Origin: Clostridiales bacterium
Lineage (GTDB): Bacteria; Bacillota; Clostridia; Christensenellales; Aristaeellaceae
Assembly: GCA_017569285.1 (NCBI GenBank)
Contig: CP069419.1
Span: 2,666,001 to 2,730,000 of the forward strand
Direction: 5' to 3'
Length of the DNA stretch: 64,000 bases
In this document: piece after piece, positions 23,267 through 33,561 of the stretch
Layout of the letters: each line of letters begins with the position of its first letter
How positions within the stretch are numbered: position 1 is the stretch's first letter
Translations under genes and position numbers: made by a program
Notes under the pieces: generated by a model
What the model was told of the DNA's origin: nothing
Databases searched by the model: none
Seen by the model: the letters and a program-made list of their open reading frames with translations, nothing else

Positions 23267-23908
23267 ATGAAGAAAGCGATCGTTGGTAAAAAGATCGGCA
23301 TGACGCAGGTCTTCACCGAAGACGGCCGTCTCGTTCCGGTCACCGTGATTGAAGCGGGCCCCTGCACGGTAGTGCAGACCAAAACCAAGGAATCCGACGG
23401 TTACGAAGCCGTTCAGGTCGGTTTCGGCGACCTGGCCGAGAACCGCGCCAAGAAGCTGCTGACCAAGCCGGAACTCGGACATTTCAAGAAGGCCGGTGTG
23501 GAAGCGAAGCGGACCCTGCGGGAGTTCCGGTTCGATGACTGCAGCGGATACAAAGTCGGCGACGTTCTCAAGTGCGATCAGTTCGCCAGCGGCGACAAGA
23601 TCGACATCACCGGCACCAGCAAGGGTCACGGCTATACCGGCGCCATCCAGCGCTGGAATCAGCACACCGGCCCCATGGCCCATGGTTCCAAGTATCACCG
23701 CGGCGTGGGTTCCCTGAGCGCGAACTCCGACCCCTCCCGCGTGTTCAAGAACAAGCATATGGCGGGCCATTACGGTGTGGACCGGGTGACGGTTCAGAAT
23801 CTGGAAGTCGTCCAGGTGGACGCGGAACGCAACCTGCTGCTGGTCAAGGGCGCTGTGCCCGGCCCCAACGAAGGTCTGCTGATCATCCGTGACACCTGCA
23901 AGGCCTGA
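23267..23908 (+). CDS. rplC: Ribosomal protein L3
   Basis: 213 residues; early 50S assembly protein near the peptidyl-transferase centre. The start ([19 protein letters not shown]) and the central loop ([17 protein letters not shown]) are canonical. It is preceded by GGCAGGAGG and follows rpsJ by 19 bases. Confidence 0.98.
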   Translation: MKKAIVGKKIGMTQVFTEDGRLVPVTVIEAGPCTVVQTKTKESDGYEAVQVGFGDLAENRAKKLLTKPELGHFKKAGVEAKRTLREFRFDDCSGYKVGDVLKCDQFASGDKIDITGTSKGHGYTGAIQRWNQHTGPMAHGSKYHRGVGSLSANSDPSRVFKNKHMAGHYGVDRVTVQNLEVVQVDAERNLLLVKGAVPGPNEGLLIIRDTCKA

Positions 23909-23933
23909 AGCTGAGTAAGGGGGATAATGAAAG

Positions 23934-24557
23934 ATGCCTAAGACTGCATTATATAATATGGAAGGAAAGGCCATCGGAGAGATCGAGCTGAGCGAGGAAA
24001 TCTTCGCCGCGCCGATCAACGAAGCTGCGATGCACCTGATGGTCCGTTCCTACCTGGCCGCGCAGCGGCAGGGAACCCAGAGCGCCCTCTCCCGCGGCGA
24101 AGTCCGCGGAGGCGGCCGGAAGATCTACCGCCAGAAGGGCACCGGCAATGCCCGGCACCATGGCAACCGCGCACCCCAGTTCCGCCACGGCGGCGTGGTG
24201 TTCGCGCCGAAGCCCCGTGATTACGACCTGGCCGTGAACAAGAAGGTTCGCCGCCTGGCCTTCAAGAGCGCCCTGACCTCCAAGCTGAACGCCGGTGAGA
24301 TCGTGGTGGTCGACAGCCTGGAGCTGAAGGAAGCCAAGACGAAGCTGATGGCCGGTGTGCTGAAGGCACTGGATGCCGAGAAGAAGGCGCTGGTGGTCCT
24401 GCCGGAGCGGGATGAAACCGTGATCCGCGCGACCAACAACCTGCCCGAGGCGAAGATCAGCTACGTGAACACCCTGAATGTGTATGACATCCTGAACGCG
24501 GGCAAGGTCGTGCTGACCAAGGCCGCCAAGGAGTCCGTCGAGGAGGTGTACGCATAA
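23934..24557 (+). CDS. rplD: Ribosomal protein L4
   Basis: 207 residues with the long exit-tunnel loop (TQSALSRGEVRGGGRKIYRQ, then KGTGNARHG-like KGTGNARHHGNRAPQF). In several bacteria L4 is also the feedback regulator of this operon. Its stop shares one base with the rplW start. Confidence 0.98.
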   Translation: MPKTALYNMEGKAIGEIELSEEIFAAPINEAAMHLMVRSYLAAQRQGTQSALSRGEVRGGGRKIYRQKGTGNARHHGNRAPQFRHGGVVFAPKPRDYDLAVNKKVRRLAFKSALTSKLNAGEIVVVDSLELKEAKTKLMAGVLKALDAEKKALVVLPERDETVIRATNNLPEAKISYVNTLNVYDILNAGKVVLTKAAKESVEEVYA

Positions 24558-24862
24558 TGAAGGATCCTCATGATATCATCAAGCGCCCCGTACTGACGGA
24601 AAAGGCGTATGAAGGCATCGAAGACAAGCGTTACGTCTTCGAAGTGGACATCCGGGCCAACAAGGCCGAGATCAAGAGCGCCATTGAAGCGGTTTTCGCG
24701 GATGACGGCGTGAAGGTGGCCAAGGTGAACACCGTCCGGACCATCGGTAAGATGAAGCGGCAGGGCCGCACCCAGGGTATGACCCCGGAGACCAAGAAGG
24801 CTTACGTGATCCTGAAGAAGGATTCCAAGCCGATCAAGTTCTTCGAAGGCATGGCCCAGTAA
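24557..24862 (+). CDS. rplW: Ribosomal protein L23
   Basis: 101 residues; forms the rim of the exit tunnel and the docking site for trigger factor and SRP. Typical motifs are IIKRPVLTEKAYE and FEVDIRANKAEIKSAIEAVF. It is coupled to rplD by a one-base overlap. Confidence 0.97.
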   Translation: MKDPHDIIKRPVLTEKAYEGIEDKRYVFEVDIRANKAEIKSAIEAVFADDGVKVAKVNTVRTIGKMKRQGRTQGMTPETKKAYVILKKDSKPIKFFEGMAQ

Positions 24863-24883
24863 CGATAGGGAGGAGACGAAAAC

Positions 24884-25717
24884 ATGGCTATTCGAGTTTA
24901 CAAGCCGACTTCGCCCGCCCGCCGGTTCATGTCGGTTCTGACTTATGAGGAGATCACCAAGAAGACTCCTGAAAAGAGCCTGGTGGAGAACCTGAAGAAG
25001 CACTCCGGCCGGAACAAGCAGGGCAAGATCACGGTTCGCCATCAGGGCGGCGGCAACAAGCAGAAGTACCGCATTATTGATTTCAAGCGTGACAAGGTGG
25101 ACATCCCCGCGAAGGTGAATGCCATCGAGTACGATCCCAACCGCAGCGCCTTCATCGCCCTGCTGTTCTACGCGGACGGCGAGAAGCGCTACATCCTGGC
25201 TCCTCTGGGGCTGAAAGTCGGGGACACCGTGATCTCCAGCGAGAACGCGGACATCAAGCCGGGCAATGCGCTGCCCATCGCGAACATCCCCGTCGGTACC
25301 CTGATCCACAACCTGGAGCTGAAGCCCGGCCGCGGCGGCCAGCTGGTCCGTTCCGCCGGCAACAGCGCCCAGCTGATGGCGAAGGAAAACGGTTACGCGC
25401 AGGTGCGTCTTCCCAGCGGTGAAATGCGGAAGCTGCCGCTGAACGCCAAGGCGACCATCGGAACCGTAGGCAACACGGACCATGAGAACGTTCGGATCGG
25501 TAAGGCCGGCCGGACGCGCCACATGGGTATCCGCCCGACCGTCCGCGGCGTGGTCATGAATCCCTGTGATCACCCCCATGGCGGCGGCGAAGGCAAGAGC
25601 CCCGTCGGTATGCCTGCTCCTGTGACTCCCTGGGGTAAGCCCGCGCTGGGCCTGAAGACCCGGAAGCACAAGAAGTATTCCAACAAGATGATCGTCAAGC
25701 GGGCCGGAAGCAAGTAA
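24884..25717 (+). CDS. rplB: Ribosomal protein L2
   Basis: 277 residues; a core 50S protein needed for subunit joining. The start ([14 protein letters not shown]), the internal [12 protein letters not shown] and the conserved C-terminal [13 protein letters not shown] with the functionally important His are all present. Confidence 0.98.
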   Translation: MAIRVYKPTSPARRFMSVLTYEEITKKTPEKSLVENLKKHSGRNKQGKITVRHQGGGNKQKYRIIDFKRDKVDIPAKVNAIEYDPNRSAFIALLFYADGEKRYILAPLGLKVGDTVISSENADIKPGNALPIANIPVGTLIHNLELKPGRGGQLVRSAGNSAQLMAKENGYAQVRLPSGEMRKLPLNAKATIGTVGNTDHENVRIGKAGRTRHMGIRPTVRGVVMNPCDHPHGGGEGKSPVGMPAPVTPWGKPALGLKTRKHKKYSNKMIVKRAGSK

Positions 25718-25767
25718 GCGCTGAGGCTTCCGGAACAGGAGTTACAGAAAGGAGGACGCTCTGAACA

Positions 25768-26046
25768 ATGAGTCGTTCCATTAAAAAGGGCCCTTATGTA
25801 GAGGGCGCGCTGATGAAGCGCATTCAGGACATGAACGCGAGCGGCAAGAAAGCGGTCGTCAAGACCTGGAGCCGTTCCAGCACGATTTTCCCCGAGTTTG
25901 TGGGTCACACCGTGGCCGTTCATGACGGGCGCAAGCATGTGCCGGTCTATGTGACGGAAGATATGGTGGGCCACAAGCTGGGTGAGTTTGCCCCGACCCG
26001 GACCTTCCGTGGACACGCGGGCGACAAGAACAGCAACCGCAAGTAA
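25768..26046 (+). CDS. rpsS: Ribosomal protein S19
   Basis: 92 residues; a 30S head protein in contact with S13 and the inter-subunit bridge. It has [12 protein letters not shown] at the start and [16 protein letters not shown]. The 50-base gap from rplB is the longest within this half of the operon and carries AGAAAGGAGG. Confidence 0.97.
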   Translation: MSRSIKKGPYVEGALMKRIQDMNASGKKAVVKTWSRSSTIFPEFVGHTVAVHDGRKHVPVYVTEDMVGHKLGEFAPTRTFRGHAGDKNSNRK

Positions 26047-26064
26047 GAGAGAGGAGTGAACCAA

Positions 26065-26448
26065 ATGGCTACCCGTACCAAGGAAAAAGCGGCGGCCCGT
26101 AAGGCGAATGCCGACAAGCGGCCCCAGGCCCATGCCAAATACGTTCGCATCTCTCCCCGGAAGGTGAAGATCGTGATCGATCTGATCCGCGGAAAGAACG
26201 TGGACGAAGCCCTGGCGATCCTGCAGTACACCCCCAAGGCCGCGAGCCCCGTGGTGTCCAAGGTCCTGGAAAGCGCGATCGCAAACGCGGTGAACAACCA
26301 GGAACTGAACCGCCAGAATCTCTATGTCGCCGAGGTTTACGCGAACCCCGGTCCCACGCTGAAGCGCTATGTAGCCCGCAGCCGCGGCAGCGCGTCCCCG
26401 ATGCTCAAGCGCACCAGCCACATCAGCGTGGTGCTGGACCAGAAGTAA
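26065..26448 (+). CDS. rplV: Ribosomal protein L22
   Basis: 127 residues; its hairpin lines the nascent-chain tunnel. The conserved segments [23 protein letters not shown] and [14 protein letters not shown] are intact. The ATG at 26065 follows GAGAGGAG. A slightly longer Lys/Ala-rich N-terminus precedes the domain. Confidence 0.97.
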   Translation: MATRTKEKAAARKANADKRPQAHAKYVRISPRKVKIVIDLIRGKNVDEALAILQYTPKAASPVVSKVLESAIANAVNNQELNRQNLYVAEVYANPGPTLKRYVARSRGSASPMLKRTSHISVVLDQK

Positions 26449-26466
26449 GGCGAAGGAGGAGAACAC

Positions 26467-27135
26467 ATGGGTCAGAAAGTTAATCCCCATGGCGCCCGGG
26501 TCGGAGTGATCTACGACTGGAGCACCCGCTGGTACGCCGGGAAAAAGGATTTTGCGAGCAACCTGGTGGAAGATTTCAAACTCCGGAAGATGCTGAAGGA
26601 GAAGTACTACTCCACCGGTATCAGCCACATCGATATCGAGCGCACGGCTCAGACCATGACGGTGAACATCTTCACTGCGAAGCCCGGCATGATCATCGGC
26701 CGCGGCGGTGCCGGCATCGAAGAGCTGAAGAAGAACATTACGGAGTTCCTGGGCCGTCCCTGCCACATCAACGTGATGGAGATCAAGCAGCCCGACGCGG
26801 ACGCCCAGCTGGTGGCCGAGAACATCGCCCAGCAGCTCGAGAAGCGCATCAGCTTCCGCCGCGCGATGAAGCAGGCACAGCAGCGCTCCATGAAGATTCC
26901 CGGCGTGAAGGGAATCAAGACCTCGGTCAGCGGCCGCCTCGGCGGCGCGGATATCGCCCGCAGTGAGCACTATCACGAAGGCTCCATTCCGCTGCAGACC
27001 CTGAGAGCCAACATCGACTACGGTTTCGCGGAAGCGAAAACCACCTACGGCCGGCTGGGCATCAAGGTCTGGATCTACAAGGGACAGATCCTGCCCCGGG
27101 CCAAGAAAGCCCCTGCCCAGAAGGAGGTAAAGTAA
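26467..27135 (+). CDS. rpsC: Ribosomal protein S3
   Basis: 222 residues; shapes the mRNA entry channel and helicase activity of the 30[15 protein letters not shown] at the start, the KH domain GXXG loop ([14 protein letters not shown]) and the C-terminal [13 protein letters not shown] are typical. Confidence 0.98.
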   Translation: MGQKVNPHGARVGVIYDWSTRWYAGKKDFASNLVEDFKLRKMLKEKYYSTGISHIDIERTAQTMTVNIFTAKPGMIIGRGGAGIEELKKNITEFLGRPCHINVMEIKQPDADAQLVAENIAQQLEKRISFRRAMKQAQQRSMKIPGVKGIKTSVSGRLGGADIARSEHYHEGSIPLQTLRANIDYGFAEAKTTYGRLGIKVWIYKGQILPRAKKAPAQKEVK

Positions 27136-27138
27136 GCT

Positions 27139-27582
27139 ATGTTGATGCCCAAGAGAGTGAAGCACCGGAAGCAGTTCCGCGGCCGCATGAAGGGCAAAGC
27201 CCATCGCGGTAACTTCCTTGCTTACGGTGAGTACGGCCTGCAGGCTATGGAGCCCCACTGGGTGACCAGCCAGCAGATTGAAGCCGCCCGTATCGCCCTG
27301 ACCCGTTACACCAAGCGTGGCGGTCAGGTGTGGATCAAGATTTTCCCCGACAAGCCGGTAACGGCGAAGCCCGCTGAAACCCGCATGGGTTCCGGTAAGG
27401 GTGCTCCCGAATACTGGGTAGCGGTGGTCAAGCCCGGCCGCGTGCTGTTTGAAATCGCCGGCGTCTCCGAAGAGATCGCCCGTGAAGCACTCCGTCTGGC
27501 GAGCCACAAGCTCCCCCTGAAGACCAAGTTCATCATGAAACAGGATGAACCGACAACTGAAGCGGGTGGTGAAGAAGCATGA
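27139..27582 (+). CDS. rplP: Ribosomal protein L16
   Basis: 147 residues; organises the A-site region of the 50S. The start [19 protein letters not shown] is chosen over the next in-frame Met because the family begins ML-PKR. It starts 3 bases after rpsC and overlaps rpmC by 4 bases. Confidence 0.97.
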   Translation: MLMPKRVKHRKQFRGRMKGKAHRGNFLAYGEYGLQAMEPHWVTSQQIEAARIALTRYTKRGGQVWIKIFPDKPVTAKPAETRMGSGKGAPEYWVAVVKPGRVLFEIAGVSEEIAREALRLASHKLPLKTKFIMKQDEPTTEAGGEEA

Positions 27583-27770
27583 AGGCTAGCGAATTGAACG
27601 CCATGAACAAGGAACAGCTGGAGGCCAAAGTGAAGGAACTGAAAAGCGAGCTGTTCGGCCTTCGCTTCCAGCTCGCCACAGGCCAGCTGCAGAACACCAT
27701 GCGCCTGGGAGAAGTCCGGAAGGACATCGCCCGGTGCAAGACGATCCTTCGCCAGAAGGAAGAGGCCTGA
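27579..27770 (+). CDS. rpmC: Ribosomal protein L29
   Basis: 63 residues; a two-helix protein near the tunnel exit, with the family pattern [20 protein letters not shown] and [13 protein letters not shown]. Coupled to rplP by ATGA overlap. Confidence 0.96.
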   Translation: MKASELNAMNKEQLEAKVKELKSELFGLRFQLATGQLQNTMRLGEVRKDIARCKTILRQKEEA

Positions 27771-27795
27771 GTAAGGAAAGGAGGCAGCTGGAAAC

Positions 27796-28053
27796 ATGGA
27801 AGAAAGAGGACTTAGAAAGACAAGGATCGGCGTTGTGGTCAGCGACAAGATGGACAAGACCTGTGTCATCCAGATCAAGACCCGCGTCCGTCATCCCCTG
27901 TACGGCAAAATCATGAACCAGACCAGCAAGCTGAAGGTTCATGACGAAAACAACGAATGCGGAGTCGGCGACACCATCAAGGTGATGGAAACCCGTCCGC
28001 TGAGCAAAGACAAGCGCTGGCGTCTCGTCGAGATTATCGAGAAAGCCAAGTAA
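27796..28053 (+). CDS. rpsQ: Ribosomal protein S17
   Basis: 85 residues; primary 16S-binding OB-fold protein. It has [19 protein letters not shown] and a C-terminal [15 protein letters not shown]. The start has AAAGGAGG upstream. Confidence 0.97.
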   Translation: MEERGLRKTRIGVVVSDKMDKTCVIQIKTRVRHPLYGKIMNQTSKLKVHDENNECGVGDTIKVMETRPLSKDKRWRLVEIIEKAK

Positions 28054-28068
28054 TAGGAGGAAATCGCT

Positions 28069-28437
28069 ATGATTCAGCCGCAAACCCGGCTTAAGGTAGC
28101 CGACAATTCCGGCGCCAAAGAAATCATGTGCATCCGTGTGCTGGGCGGTTCGTTCCGGCGGGATGGCAGCATCGGCGATGTAATCGTCGCCAGCGTCAAG
28201 ACCGCGACCCCCGGCGGCACCGTGAAGAAGGGCGAAGTGGTGAAGGCCGTTATCGTCCGGATGCGCAAGAACAAGCGCCGCCCCGATGGCAGCTACATCA
28301 AGTTCGATGATAACGCCGCCGTCATCATAAACGACCAGAAAATGCCCCGCGGCACCCGTATCTTTGGGCCCGTGGCTCGCGAGCTGCGTGAGAAGGACTT
28401 CATGAAGATCGTCTCCCTGGCTCCGGAAGTACTGTAA
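28069..28437 (+). CDS. rplN: Ribosomal protein L14
   Basis: 122 residues, fully canonical ([41 protein letters not shown] at the end). A 50S interface protein; also the docking site of silencing factor RsfS in the family. Confidence 0.98.
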   Translation: MIQPQTRLKVADNSGAKEIMCIRVLGGSFRRDGSIGDVIVASVKTATPGGTVKKGEVVKAVIVRMRKNKRRPDGSYIKFDDNAAVIINDQKMPRGTRIFGPVARELREKDFMKIVSLAPEVL

Positions 28438-28453
28438 GGAGGGCGACGGTAAG

Positions 28454-28789
28454 ATGCACGTTAAGACAAAGGATACCGTGATCGTCATCAGCGGCAAGGA
28501 CAAGGGCAAGAAGGGCAAGATCGTTGCCGCTTTCCCGAAGATGAACCGCGTGACTGTTGAAGGCGTAAATACGGTTACCAAGCACCAGAAGGCGCGGAGT
28601 GCCGCGCAGCCCGGTGGAATCATCCACAAGGATATGCCCATTGACGCGAGCAACGTCATGCTGGTCTGCCCCAAGTGCGGCAAGGCGACCCGGGTGACCC
28701 GCAAGGTCGAAAAGGTTGCCGGCGAAGACGGCAAGATGAACCGCAGCATGATCCGCGTTTGCAAGAAGTGCGGCGCCGAAATTGACTGA
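28454..28789 (+). CDS. rplX: Ribosomal protein L24
   Basis: 111 residues; initiates 50S assembly. It has the KOW motif ([20 protein letters not shown]) and a C-terminal zinc-ribbon-like pair, CPKCGK and CKKCGAE. Such cysteines occur in a subset of bacterial L24 proteins and suggest a zinc-loaded form. Confidence 0.97.
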   Translation: MHVKTKDTVIVISGKDKGKKGKIVAAFPKMNRVTVEGVNTVTKHQKARSAAQPGGIIHKDMPIDASNVMLVCPKCGKATRVTRKVEKVAGEDGKMNRSMIRVCKKCGAEID

Positions 28790-28807
28790 TAAAGGAGGAA
28801 GAGCCAC

Positions 28808-29353
28808 ATGGCAACCCGTATTAAGGAAAAATACCTGGCCGAGGCGATTCCTGCTTTGAAGCAGAAGTTCGGCTACAAGAACGTAATGGAAATCCCGAAA
28901 CTGAGCAAGATCGTGATCAACATGGGTCTGGGCGACTGCAAGGACAACGCCAAGGCCATGGAGATGGCTGTGAACGAGCTCACCACGATTGCGGGCCAGA
29001 AGCCCCTGGTCACCAAGGCCAAGAAGTCCATCGCGAACTTCAAGGTCCGTGAAGGCATGAACGTCGGCGCGAAGGTCACCCTGCGCGGTGCCCGGATGGA
29101 AGAGTTCATGGACAAGCTGGTTTCTGTCGCCCTGCCCCGCGTGCGCGACTTCCGCGGCGTGAGCGCCAAGGCCTTCGACGGCCGCGGCAACTACGCCCTG
29201 GGAATCCGTGAACAGCTGCTGTTCCCGGAAATCGAGTACGACAAGGTCGAAAAGATCCGCGGCATGGAAATCATTTTCGTGACGACGGCCAAGACGGACG
29301 AAGAATGCAAAGAGCTCCTGAGCGCTCTGGGCATGCCCTTCGAACAGGCATAA
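28808..29353 (+). CDS. rplE: Ribosomal protein L5
   Basis: 181 residues; binds 5S rRNA in the central protuberance. [37 protein letters not shown] and the C-terminal [20 protein letters not shown] are the family blocks. Confidence 0.98.
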   Translation: MATRIKEKYLAEAIPALKQKFGYKNVMEIPKLSKIVINMGLGDCKDNAKAMEMAVNELTTIAGQKPLVTKAKKSIANFKVREGMNVGAKVTLRGARMEEFMDKLVSVALPRVRDFRGVSAKAFDGRGNYALGIREQLLFPEIEYDKVEKIRGMEIIFVTTAKTDEECKELLSALGMPFEQA

Positions 29354-29368
29354 GGAGGAGGAAGAAAA

Positions 29369-29554
29369 ATGGCGAAACTGAGCATGAAACTCAAGCAGCA
29401 GAGAGCCCCGAAGTTCTCCACCCGTGCCTACACCCGGTGCCGCATCTGCGGCCGGCCGCACAGCGTGCTGCGGAAGTACGGCGTTTGCCGTATCTGTTTC
29501 AGAGAGCTGGCCTACAAGGGACAAATCCCCGGCGTCCGCAAGGCCAGCTGGTAA
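29369..29554 (+). CDS. rpsZ: Ribosomal protein S14, zinc-binding type
   Basis: 61 residues; the short zinc form (S14 type Z) with four ligands Cys24, Cys27, Cys40 and Cys43 (CRIC..CRIC). A cysteine-less S14 paralogue, if the genome has one, is not in this window. Confidence 0.97.
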   Translation: MAKLSMKLKQQRAPKFSTRAYTRCRICGRPHSVLRKYGVCRICFRELAYKGQIPGVRKASW

Positions 29555-29585
29555 GCGGGGGAACAATGGAAGGAGGTTTACAACC

Positions 29586-29987
29586 ATGGTAGTGAACGAT
29601 CCCATCGCCGATATGCTCACCCGCATCCGTAACGGACAGGTTGCGCGGCACGACGCCGTGACCATGCCCGCCAGCAATACCAAGAAGGCCATCGCCAAGA
29701 TCCTGCTGAACGAAGGATACGTCAAAGCGGTGGACTACATTGACGACGGACTGCAGGGAGAGATCAAAATCACCCTGAAATATCTGGACGGGAAGCAGAC
29801 GCCGGTTATCGCCGGACTGAAGCGGATCTCCAAGCCCGGACTGCGTGTGTATGCCCGCAGCGAGGAACTCCCCAAGGTGCTGGGCGGTCTTGGCATCGCC
29901 ATCATCTCCACCAGCAAGGGGCTTATGACCGATAAGGAAGCGCGGAAGAACGCCATCGGCGGCGAAGTGCTGGCCTATATCTGGTAA
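29586..29987 (+). CDS. rpsH: Ribosomal protein S8
   Basis: 133 residues; a 16S central-domain organiser, and in other bacteria the translational repressor of the spc operon. [15 protein letters not shown] and [26 protein letters not shown] are canonical. The ATG at 29586 follows GAAGGAGG; longer in-frame extensions overlap rpsZ and are not used. Confidence 0.97.
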   Translation: MVVNDPIADMLTRIRNGQVARHDAVTMPASNTKKAIAKILLNEGYVKAVDYIDDGLQGEIKITLKYLDGKQTPVIAGLKRISKPGLRVYARSEELPKVLGGLGIAIISTSKGLMTDKEARKNAIGGEVLAYIW

Positions 29988-30017
29988 TCACCGACACGTT
30001 AGAGGAGGAATGAGAAA

Positions 30018-30557
30018 ATGTCTCGAATCGGAAAGCTTCCGATCACAGTACCCGCAGGCGTGACGGTGACGGTGGACGAGAACAACCTGGTGACCGTGAA
30101 GGGCCCCAAGGGCACCCTGACCCAGCAGGTGAATCCCGATATCACCATCAAGCAGGAAGGCAATGTCCTGACCCTGGAACGTCCTACGGACAACAAGAAC
30201 CATCGGGCCATGCACGGTCTGTACCGCGCGCTGGTGCACAACATGGTCGTCGGCGTGACTGACGGCTTCACCAAGACCCTCGAGATGGTTGGTACCGGTT
30301 ACCGGGCGAACGCGGAAGGCAAGACGCTGACGATCAACATCGGCTTCTCCCATCCCGTGATCCTGGAAGCGCCGGAAGGAATCACCTATGAGACCCCGAA
30401 CCAGACCACCATTCTGGTAAAGGGCAGCAACAAGCAGCAGGTTGGCAGCCTTGCCGCGGACATTCGCGCGATCCGGAAGCCGGAACCCTACCTGGGCAAG
30501 GGCATCAAGTATCAGAACGAACATATCCGCCGCAAGGAAGGCAAGACCGGCAAGTAA
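30018..30557 (+). CDS. rplF: Ribosomal protein L6
   Basis: 179 residues with two similar domains; sits near the sarcin-ricin loop. SRIGKLPITVPAGV at the start and the RNA-binding end RKPEPYLGKGIKYQNEHIRRK are typical. Confidence 0.98.
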   Translation: MSRIGKLPITVPAGVTVTVDENNLVTVKGPKGTLTQQVNPDITIKQEGNVLTLERPTDNKNHRAMHGLYRALVHNMVVGVTDGFTKTLEMVGTGYRANAEGKTLTINIGFSHPVILEAPEGITYETPNQTTILVKGSNKQQVGSLAADIRAIRKPEPYLGKGIKYQNEHIRRKEGKTGK

Positions 30558-30576
30558 TGAGAGGGAGTGACTGCAA

Positions 30577-30945
30577 ATGTTCAAAAAACGTGACCGGAAT
30601 GAAATTCGCGTGATTCGTCACGAACGGGTACGGAAAAAGATCAGCGGCACCCCCGAGGTACCGCGCCTGAGCGTCTACCGTTCCAACAAGCACATCCAGG
30701 CCCAGATTATCGATGATACGAAGGGCATTACGCTGGTGAGCGCCTCCACGATGGATCCCGCGCTGAAGGGCCAGCTGGAGGAAGTGGACAAGAAGGGTGC
30801 CGCGAAGCTCGTTGGCAAGCTGATCGCGGAACGCGCCGCCGAAAAGGGCGTGAAGACCGTGGTCTTTGACCGGGGCGGTTACATGTATACCGGCCGTGTG
30901 GCGAGTGTCGCCGACGGCGCCCGGGAAGCCGGACTCGAATTCTGA
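30577..30945 (+). CDS. rplR: Ribosomal protein L18
   Basis: 122 residues; carries 5S rRNA to the 50S with L5. [24 protein letters not shown] and the end [19 protein letters not shown] match the family. Confidence 0.97.
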   Translation: MFKKRDRNEIRVIRHERVRKKISGTPEVPRLSVYRSNKHIQAQIIDDTKGITLVSASTMDPALKGQLEEVDKKGAAKLVGKLIAERAAEKGVKTVVFDRGGYMYTGRVASVADGAREAGLEF

Positions 30946-30964
30946 TTGAGGAGGAAAGCGCAAG

Positions 30965-31462
30965 ATGCAACGGTTTGAACAGGCGAGCGAATTCAAAGAA
31001 CGGCTGGTTGCCGTCAACCGTGTCAGCAAGACCGTTAAGGGCGGCCGCAACATGCGGTTCAGCGCGCTGGTCGTCGTTGGCGACGAGAACGGCCGTGTCG
31101 GCGCCGGTATGGGCAAGGCTGCGGAAATTCCGGAAGCCATCCGTAAGGCGAACGAAGACGCGAAAAAGCACCTGGTAAATGTGCCGCTCGACGGCACCAC
31201 GATTCCCCATGAAATGACCGGATACTACTCCACGGCCAAGTCCGTGCTGATCCCCGCGCCGGAAGGCACGGGCGTGATCGCCGGCGGTGCCGCCCGTGCC
31301 GTACTGGAACTGGCGGGCGTGAAGGACATCCGGACGAAGAGCTTCGGAACTAACAATCCCATCAACATGGTCAAGGCCACGCTGGAAGCCCTGAAGCAGG
31401 TGCGCAGCGCCGAGCAGGTCGCCAAGATGCGCGGCAAGACCGTGGAAGAGATTCTTGGATAA
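30965..31462 (+). CDS. rpsE: Ribosomal protein S5
   Basis: 165 residues; affects decoding fidelity and mRNA entry. It has the dsRNA-like N-terminal domain ([41 protein letters not shown]) and the C-terminal [19 protein letters not shown]. Confidence 0.98.
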   Translation: MQRFEQASEFKERLVAVNRVSKTVKGGRNMRFSALVVVGDENGRVGAGMGKAAEIPEAIRKANEDAKKHLVNVPLDGTTIPHEMTGYYSTAKSVLIPAPEGTGVIAGGAARAVLELAGVKDIRTKSFGTNNPINMVKATLEALKQVRSAEQVAKMRGKTVEEILG

Positions 31463-31476
31463 GGAGGAGCGACGAG

Positions 31477-31659
31477 ATGAGCCTGAAGATTACCCTGATT
31501 AAGTCTCCTATCGCCAGCCTCCCGAAGCATAAGGCGACGGTTGCGGCCCTGGGCCTGCGCAAGGTTGGCCAGAGCGTAACGCAGCCGGACAACCCCGCCA
31601 CGCGGGGACAGATCTTTGCCGTGAAGCACATGGTGAAGGTCGAGGAAGTCGACGAATAA
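31477..31659 (+). CDS. rpmD: Ribosomal protein L30
   Basis: 60 residues; the small, single-domain L30 present in many but not all bacteria (LKITLIKSPIASLPKHKATV, LGLRKVGQSV). Its position between rpsE and rplO is the standard one. Confidence 0.97.
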   Translation: MSLKITLIKSPIASLPKHKATVAALGLRKVGQSVTQPDNPATRGQIFAVKHMVKVEEVDE

Positions 31660-31674
31660 AGGAGGGAATCCCCT

Positions 31675-32115
31675 ATGAAACTCCATGAACTGCATCCCGC
31701 TGAAGGGTCCACCGCCGCTCAGAAGCGGCTGGGCCGCGGCAACGGGTCCGGTCTGGGCAAGACCTCCGGTAAAGGTCACAAGGGCGCCAAGGCCCGCAGC
31801 GGCGGCGGCAAGCGGCCCGGATTTGAAGGCGGCCAGATGCCTCTGTACCGCCGGGTTCCGAAGCGCGGTTTCAACAACGTGTTCGGAACGGAATATGCTG
31901 AAGTGAATGTGGAACGGCTCGAAGTGTTCAATGACGGCGACGTCGTGAACGCCCAGGCGCTCCTCGAGAAGAAGATCATCCGCAAGGAACTGGACGGCAT
32001 CAAGGTACTGGGCGGCGGCGAGCTGACCAAGAAACTGACGGTCCAGGCGGCGAAGTTCTCCGGCTCCGCGAAGGAAAAGATCGAGGCGGTCGGCGGAAAG
32101 GCCGAGGTGATCTGA
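31675..32115 (+). CDS. rplO: Ribosomal protein L15
   Basis: 146 residues; late 50S assembly protein with the Gly-rich N-terminal arm ([37 protein letters not shown]). One base separates it from secY. Confidence 0.98.
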   Translation: MKLHELHPAEGSTAAQKRLGRGNGSGLGKTSGKGHKGAKARSGGGKRPGFEGGQMPLYRRVPKRGFNNVFGTEYAEVNVERLEVFNDGDVVNAQALLEKKIIRKELDGIKVLGGGELTKKLTVQAAKFSGSAKEKIEAVGGKAEVI

Positions 32116-32116
32116 C

Positions 32117-33403
32117 ATGATCGAAAGTATCCGGAAAATGTGGAAGATCCCCGAGCTCAGAAGGAAAATCGTCTACACCTTCCTGATGCTGCTTCTGTTC
32201 CGGCTGGTCAGTGTGGTTCCGGCGCCCGGTGTTGACCTGGCTGCTGTGAAGGAACTGATTGCAAAGGGAACGGCCAGTACCGGCGTATTCGGCCTGTTCA
32301 GCATGATGACCGGTAACGCTTTCGAACAGATGTCCATCATGGCGATGGGTATTACACCCTACATCAACGCCAGCATTATCATGCAGCTGCTGACCATCGC
32401 GATTCCCGCGCTGGAGCGGCTGAGCAAGGAAGAGGACGGCCGCCAGAAGATCAACCGGATCACCCGGTATGTGACGGTTGTCCTGGCTGCGCTGCAGGCC
32501 ATCGGCCTGGTCCGTGCCCTGGAGGTTCTGGACCGCAGCAGCTGGCTGAACTACGCGCTGGTCGGCATCACGATGGCAGGCGGTACCGCCCTGGCCATGT
32601 GGATCGGCGAGCGGATTACCGAGAAGGGAATCGGCAACGGTATCTCCCTGCTGATTTTCGTTGGTATCATTTCCAACATCACCAACGGCCTGTACCGCGC
32701 ATTCATGAACGGTATTCTGAACGGCGGTCTGAGCGGATGGGTTGAACTCGTTGTGATCATCATCACCTGCATCCTGATGACAGTTGTGGTGACGTTCGTT
32801 GAGCTGGGCGAGCGCAGGATTCCCCTGCAGATTGCCAAGCAGGTGAAGGGCCGCCGCGTATACGGCGGACAGAACACCCACATGAGCCTGAAAGTGGTTG
32901 CTGTCGGTGTGCTGCCCCTGATCTTCGCTTACAGCTTCATGTCCTTCCCGGGCACGATCGCGAACATGATCAACAGCAAGAGCGGTTTTGCCATGTGGTG
33001 GGAAGCCAACATGACCCGCGGAACCCAGCCCATGTACCTGATTGTTTCCGCACTGCTGATCATCGCCTTTACGTTCTTCTACTCCTCCATCAGCTTCGAT
33101 CCGAAGCAGCAGGCGGAGCAGCTGCAGCAGCAGGGCGCGGTGATCCCCGGACAGCGGGGCAAGAATATCCGGCAGTACCTGCAGACCACAGTGACCCGGC
33201 TGAACCTGTTCGCCGCACTGTTCCTGGCAGTCCTGTCCGTGATTCCGTCCCTGCTCCTGGCCTGGGCCGGCGTGCAGATCCCCTTCGCGGCCAGCTCCAT
33301 CCTGATCGCTGTGAGCGTATCGCTTGAAACCATCCGGACCATCCAGGGCGAGATGGGCGTACGCGGCATCGACATGGATATGGACAACGTTGGGTTTATG
33401 TAA
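32117..33403 (+). CDS. secY: Protein translocase channel subunit SecY
   Basis: 428 residues, ten membrane helices. It forms the SecYEG channel for export and membrane insertion. The plug/helix-2 segment (NAFEQMSIMAMGITPYINASI), the cytoplasmic loop GERRIPLQIAKQVKGRRVYGGQ and the C-terminal MGVRGIDMDMDNVGFM region are normal. It is one base after rplO and so coupled to ribosomal protein synthesis. A 158-base gap with a long hairpin separates it from adk. Confidence 0.98.
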   Translation: MIESIRKMWKIPELRRKIVYTFLMLLLFRLVSVVPAPGVDLAAVKELIAKGTASTGVFGLFSMMTGNAFEQMSIMAMGITPYINASIIMQLLTIAIPALERLSKEEDGRQKINRITRYVTVVLAALQAIGLVRALEVLDRSSWLNYALVGITMAGGTALAMWIGERITEKGIGNGISLLIFVGIISNITNGLYRAFMNGILNGGLSGWVELVVIIITCILMTVVVTFVELGERRIPLQIAKQVKGRRVYGGQNTHMSLKVVAVGVLPLIFAYSFMSFPGTIANMINSKSGFAMWWEANMTRGTQPMYLIVSALLIIAFTFFYSSISFDPKQQAEQLQQQGAVIPGQRGKNIRQYLQTTVTRLNLFAALFLAVLSVIPSLLLAWAGVQIPFAASSILIAVSVSLETIRTIQGEMGVRGIDMDMDNVGFM

Positions 33404-33406
33404 TGA

Positions 33407-33441
33407 GGAAGCATCCGCGCTTCAGCGCGGCGAATGCTTCC
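33407..33441 (+). repeat. Long hairpin in the secY-adk spacer
   Basis: GGAAGCAT (33407-33414) pairs with ATGCTTCC (33434-33441), and the inner CCGCGCT pairs with AGCGCGG around a two-base loop; only a three-base bulge interrupts. No T run follows, so it is not a standard terminator. It could be an RNA processing, stability or attenuation element. The rest of the spacer (33442-33541) shows no coding capacity. Confidence 0.7.
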
Positions 33442-33561
33442 CATGCTACAGCTGTCCATTACCGCGAGCTGAAAGCGAAGCGGGAATGGGTAACAGCGAT
33501 CGCATGAGGATATGCAAATATCTTCTACAGACTGTATGAGACTTCAAGAGGAGGAAATCCT

